DNA of 24,802 nt from a virus, in the IMG/VR virus record IMGVR_UViG_3300031884_000133, positions 1 to 24,802 of that record. One strand, given 5' to 3'. Made by a program: the position numbers and the translations under genes. The notes beneath the pieces are model-generated. The model had not been told where the DNA came from. It ran no database searches and saw nothing but the letters and a program-made list of their open reading frames with translations. Shown one piece after another: positions 21,193-24,802 of the stretch (positions within the stretch are counted from its first letter, which is position 1; each line of letters starts with the position of its first letter).

Positions 21193-23331
21193 TCATTGAG
21201 TTATTGTGGGGATTTCCGCTGCTAACACCTGTGACGGGTCAACATAGTCAGGGCTTACATCTCTGCCAGGGTTACGAGACTGTTCAATCTCGCTCACCAT
21301 CTTGTCAGTAATACCTGTCAACTGTTGAGGCGACACATCTTTGATTAACAACTTCAGGCGCTCGGTTTCTGCCTTGAAAGCGTTAATCAAATCTTCACGC
21401 TCGTTCTCCAGACGCAAAGCCAAGTGGTTCAATGCGTCCATATCCAAGCGTTGTTTCTCCATCGTCTGACCGATCTTCTTATCTTGCAACTCTTGTTGAA
21501 GCTGCTGGATAACCGCTTGAGCTTGTTGCAGTTGTTGCTGCATTTGCTGCTCGGCAGGAGTCGGGCCAGTTCCCAAGATGTTAGCAGGAATCCAGTTCCG
21601 CATACGCTCTTGGAGCTTGTCTGAGCTTGGGAAATCAGCAGTTCCCATGTAAATATCACCGATAACCTGTGCTAGCTCAGGATTTGAGCCTAGCAATTGG
21701 GTCATAGCTTCAAAAGCCTCTTGGCGGCGAGTGTCATAGTTCGGGCCAGATTCGGCAACCACATCGTAAGTGCCAACATTAGGATTAAAGATCGTTTCGA
21801 CAACTCCTTCTTCTTTATCCTCATTCTGCTTCATGGCGACCTTCAACTCAGGGTCGATCTGAATCTTTTGCTCAGTTCCATCCTCAGCCAAGATGTTAAT
21901 AATGCGCTTGGTGTCGTAAATTTTTGGAATCAAGTCAACCAAGATTTTGCCTGTGAACTGGATAGCCATATTCTGAGCATCTTGAAAGTGGAAAGTTACT
22001 CGATCACCCTGAGCCACACGCTTTCCAATAGCAACGCCCGACAACTCTTGGCTTTGAGCGCCGAAAGTTTGGTCATACTGCCCTGAAGTCATCATCAACT
22101 CTTGAGCAGCGGTCATCATGCCTTCCTGATATACAGGAGCCGACATAGGCGCAGGCGCTCTAGCTGGCGCTGGCACAGGATTGCCCGATTCATCCGCATG
22201 GTTGTAAGGCAGATAGGCGTGATTCTCGGTGTTAGCCGTTGCCCAATAGTTTTCTAAGCCCTCAATAGCCTCCACAGGGGCAAGGTAAGGTGACTTAGAT
22301 TGAAGCGCACCGTATTCCAAAGCAGCAGAGGCATTGTAGTTGTAGGCTCGTTGAGCGTCCTTCATGTAGCGCACGAGACCCTTACGGTCTAACTTGCCTT
22401 CAATGACAACTTCCTCGCCTGGGACACGCACAATAGGAATATATTTGCCAGCCCAAACACCCTTTTCAAGCACTTCATTGCCGCCAATCAGGTATTTATA
22501 GATAACCCGCTTGTCAATACGGCGGCGGTCAATGTCAGCACCCATGCGGATAGCTTCATTGAGCATCTTGACTTCTTCCTTGCTCATGTCTGACTGCTTG
22601 ACAAACTTAGTGCCTCCATCAGCATCAGTCAGGGCATAGAGCCATTCTTTCTTCATCTCCAGCTCGTAATAGGTAGCGAGCCGAACAACGTCCTTAGTCA
22701 CCCAAGATTGATTACCTTGAGGGCTAACCATAGGAATCAGCGTATTGGGAAAGCGTTGCTTGAATTCTTCCAGAGGCATATCCTCATAGATAAAGCCAAA
22801 CTTAGCATCAGACCCATCACGCTTCTTAATATGCGGGTCAAGGTAAACGCTCATTGGGTCAGGCACTTCCTTAATAAAGATTTCCTGATCGAATGATTCG
22901 TCATTGGCATAAGCAGTCGAGACAGTCCAGTAGCCAATACCGCCGCCAACCTGAGTTTCAGCAGCAATGTCGTAAGCGACTTTAGCGTTTGAGATGTATT
23001 CAATATGCCTAACAATGCCCTCAAAGACTTCAGCGGCTTCATAAGTTGCCTCGTTGCCTGTCGGGTGGATGGTTACGCTTGGCTTGTTGGCCTTCAATTG
23101 ATTGACAACGTGCAGCCAGTGCGTATGCGTCTTATTGATCGTAATCATCGGCTGAGTATTCAACCGTCTACGAGCTTTTACCGCTGGCTCCCATTGATCT
23201 TGGTTGTCTGAATCAGCGTATAAGAAGCGAATGTCCTCACGAAAACGCTGCTTAGTGTCCTGCTCCCAATCAAGGCAAGCCTTAAAGTTGCGTTGCGCTC
23301 TTGCTACTACGTCAGAATCTTTATCAGCCAT
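21193..23331 (-). CDS. Portal protein, P22 gp1-like
   Basis: From ATG 23331 the protein is 712 aa; an in-frame TTG at 23343 would add four residues. P22-portal features are the N-terminal helix with CLDWEQDTKQRFREDIRFLY, INKTHTHWLHVVNQLKANKP, YDIAAETQVGGGIGYWTVST, then VPDPMSVYLDPHIKKRDGSD, ANILGTGPTP and the segment VIYKYLIGGNEVLEKGVWAG. The crown and barrel region contains a Gln-rich coiled coil (about 590-665, AEQQMQQQLQQAQAVIQQLQ and KAETERLKLL). Twelve copies would form the ring that terminase docks to and that gp4 seals. The length is close to P22 gp1 (725 aa). It follows the large terminase stop by two bases. Confidence 0.9.
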   Translation of the reverse strand: MADKDSDVVARAQRNFKACLDWEQDTKQRFREDIRFLYADSDNQDQWEPAVKARRRLNTQPMITINKTHTHWLHVVNQLKANKPSVTIHPTGNEATYEAAEVFEGIVRHIEYISNAKVAYDIAAETQVGGGIGYWTVSTAYANDESFDQEIFIKEVPDPMSVYLDPHIKKRDGSDAKFGFIYEDMPLEEFKQRFPNTLIPMVSPQGNQSWVTKDVVRLATYYELEMKKEWLYALTDADGGTKFVKQSDMSKEEVKMLNEAIRMGADIDRRRIDKRVIYKYLIGGNEVLEKGVWAGKYIPIVRVPGEEVVIEGKLDRKGLVRYMKDAQRAYNYNASAALEYGALQSKSPYLAPVEAIEGLENYWATANTENHAYLPYNHADESGNPVPAPARAPAPMSAPVYQEGMMTAAQELMMTSGQYDQTFGAQSQELSGVAIGKRVAQGDRVTFHFQDAQNMAIQFTGKILVDLIPKIYDTKRIINILAEDGTEQKIQIDPELKVAMKQNEDKEEGVVETIFNPNVGTYDVVAESGPNYDTRRQEAFEAMTQLLGSNPELAQVIGDIYMGTADFPSSDKLQERMRNWIPANILGTGPTPAEQQMQQQLQQAQAVIQQLQQELQDKKIGQTMEKQRLDMDALNHLALRLENEREDLINAFKAETERLKLLIKDVSPQQLTGITDKMVSEIEQSRNPGRDVSPDYVDPSQVLAAEIPTITQ

Positions 23332-23333
23332 AT

Positions 23334-24683
23334 TTACATCCAATACCCTGCTCGGGAGTTATTCCAGTTTTGGGGTCGTTTTGTCTCTAACTTCTTTTTT
23401 TCTACTTTTTGACGCAACATTCCAGGAAAAAGCTCAGTTAAAACCCAAATCCAAGCGTCTGCTCGGTTCGGAGAGCGACTTCCAGTGAATCCAATCGTAG
23501 AAAATCCGCTTAATTCGTCTTCAAGTTCAACAAATCGACCTGCGTGTCTAATTTTACCTGCCTCGTATAAAGATGCAAACGGTTCAGCCCGAATTACTTT
23601 GCCACGGCTTGCCGAAACAGCTTTAAAGTTTGTTTTAGACCGTGAAGCCTGAATAACGCCTTCAACCATTGCACCGCCATAATTGGTTTCAGCGACCAGC
23701 ACATCGGCTTTATGTCGGTCATAAGCTGACACAGCGACATTGCCCCACGTTGCAGGGCCAGCTTTTACAGTGCAGTCTTCCAAAAGATAAGCGTTACCGT
23801 CAACGCCAAGAGCGCCAACCACGATACCAATTGCATCGTTATCAGCGTTATCGCTATCCCCTGCTCCAGACGGGTCAACACCAACAACAACACGAACAAA
23901 ATCAGGCAGGTCACCATTGTCAGCCCTCCATCTATCAATAGCCTCATCAGGAAATAGCTGGTTAGGGTTAGCGTCTGTAAATTCGCCTTCCAAGAACCGT
24001 CTGCGCAATCTTGCGCTCAAGTTCTCTAATGTGTCAAGATAACCGTCTGATAAGTTTTCCTGATTGTCCCTCGGGTTAATCTGAAAATAGCCGTAATTTT
24101 CAGGGTTAGCCAAGTTAATCTTGGTGTCTGGGTCACGCCTAAGAATGAATAGCTGATACGTCCAGTGATTCTTATTTGGTGGGTTACAGTCAAAATACAT
24201 CCGAGGCTTGAGCAATGTAGGCTCTTTGCCCTCAATGACTTGATTAACCTTTTGAGCTAAACGAGTTATGGCAATCCCAACTGGCCCCCATGAAATCTGG
24301 CTGGATTCGTTCAAGTAAATAGTAGCGAACTCCATCCCCAAAATCTTTTCAGTGCGGTCTTTATCATCCAAGCCGCCAAACCAAATCTCAGATTCATTCT
24401 GAAACTTGACATACCAGTGCGTTTTGTCCAGTTTGTATTCCACACCAGGGAAGGCCAGCTTCATCACCTTGGGAAAGGTGTCGTAAACAATTGAGTTCAC
24501 CACATGGTTGAACCTGAAGCGCAAGATGGTATGCCGTGAGCCTGGAGCCTTCAATGCCCTCAAGATGATCTGGCGCACCAGTAGAAATGTCTTACCTGAC
24601 CTTGACCCGCCAAATAGCATGGCATAGGTAACATCGCTGCTCAGTAGCTTTTGAGCCTCGATTTGTTTTGAATGAAGCTTCAC
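23334..24683 (-). CDS. terL: Terminase large subunit
   Basis: The 449-aa packaging motor has an N-terminal ATPase and a C-terminal nuclease. The Walker A motif is GGSRSGKT (25-32) and the Walker B is FATIYLNESS with E126. The nuclease acidic triad is D270 (VVVGVDPSGAG), E332 (VLVAETNYGG) and D409 (SPNRADAWIW). It fits the P22-like or phage terminase_6 type. The start is GTG 24683, overlapping the small subunit stop by two bases (GTGA), which means coupled translation. It forms the packaging complex with the portal at the prohead vertex. Motifs are complete, so it looks functional. Confidence 0.95.
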   Translation of the reverse strand: MKLHSKQIEAQKLLSSDVTYAMLFGGSRSGKTFLLVRQIILRALKAPGSRHTILRFRFNHVVNSIVYDTFPKVMKLAFPGVEYKLDKTHWYVKFQNESEIWFGGLDDKDRTEKILGMEFATIYLNESSQISWGPVGIAITRLAQKVNQVIEGKEPTLLKPRMYFDCNPPNKNHWTYQLFILRRDPDTKINLANPENYGYFQINPRDNQENLSDGYLDTLENLSARLRRRFLEGEFTDANPNQLFPDEAIDRWRADNGDLPDFVRVVVGVDPSGAGDSDNADNDAIGIVVGALGVDGNAYLLEDCTVKAGPATWGNVAVSAYDRHKADVLVAETNYGGAMVEGVIQASRSKTNFKAVSASRGKVIRAEPFASLYEAGKIRHAGRFVELEDELSGFSTIGFTGSRSPNRADAWIWVLTELFPGMLRQKVEKKKLETKRPQNWNNSRAGYWM

Positions 24684-24802
24684 GCTGATTCGTCTAAGTT
24701 ATTCAGACTAATAACGAGAGGGCCAGAATTAGCACCAGTAACTTCTTGCTCGTGCTTATCTTTCCAGCCGAGGATATTCTTAGCACTAAAGATTGCAAAT
24801 GG
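24680..24802 (-). CDS. C-terminal end of terminase small subunit (partial)
   Basis: A frame enters from the right edge and ends with TGA at 24682-24680, giving 40 residues. They begin PFAIFSAKNILGWKDKHEQE, where the AIFxAKNxLGWKDK segment matches the end of the helical region of phage small terminases, followed by a Gly/Ser/Pro linker and a DE-rich tail. The stop overlaps the GTG of the large subunit. The DNA-binding N-terminal domain is outside the window, so identification rests on context and this motif. Confidence 0.7.
   Translation of the reverse strand, partial: PFAIFSAKNILGWKDKHEQEVTGANSGPLVISLNNLDESA

Overview
The window is one contiguous piece of a tailed double-stranded DNA phage (or prophage) with a P22-type podovirus virion module. 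The spanin pair (Rz with nested Rz1) and the GH19-type endolysin point to a Gram-negative host. The left-end accessory protein carries a modular composition (EALAQPEQEPV, TTPPQRAWVGLTDEE) that I recall from phages and prophages of Burkholderiales and related freshwater betaproteobacteria; this host guess is from memory and weak. No integrase, repressor, tRNA, CRISPR array or insertion sequence was seen, so lifestyle cannot be decided here.

Layout. (1) Positions 1-1687, plus strand: a tightly overlapping early/accessory operon of eight small genes (a truncated ORF, the modular 209-aa protein, a 30-aa peptide, a 26-aa membrane peptide starting with TTG, a 41-aa peptide, a winged-helix-like protein, a small GTG-start ORF and an HNH-type zinc nuclease). 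(2) Positions 1667-4246, minus strand: the lysis region, read right to left as a DUF7936-like protein, three small membrane proteins, an out-of-frame lipoprotein, Rz, the nested Rz1 and the endolysin. The endolysin and the HNH gene converge and overlap. (3) Positions 4272-9448, minus strand: three tandem receptor-binding proteins: a beta-helix tailspike, a fibre with about eleven YadA-head-like 17-residue repeats, and a larger tailspike with an N-terminal anchor and a C-terminal S74 chaperone. (4) Positions 9467-18988, minus strand: three ejection proteins (one with a transglycosylase domain), a GNAT-like protein, a repeat-rich 754-aa fibre or needle-like protein, and two tail-machine proteins of the P22 gp10 and gp4 types. 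(5) Positions 18927-24802, minus strand: a small AT-hook protein, the P22-type coat protein, a probable promoter, the scaffold, the portal, the large terminase and the end of the small terminase.

Read in the direction of transcription (right to left), the order is small terminase, large terminase, portal, scaffold, coat, AT-hook protein, gp4-like, gp10-like, fibre/needle, gp14-like, gp7-like, gp20-like, gp16-like, then spikes and lysis. This matches the P22 morphogenesis order (3-2-1-8-5-4-10-26-14-7-20-16) almost gene for gene, although protein sequences are strongly diverged. Unlike P22, the lysis genes lie at the far end of the late operon, after the spikes. Almost all junctions are overlaps or a few bases, consistent with one long late transcript; the only real gap (20347-20495) holds a good sigma-70-like promoter. 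No gene-free stretch exceeds about 150 bases.
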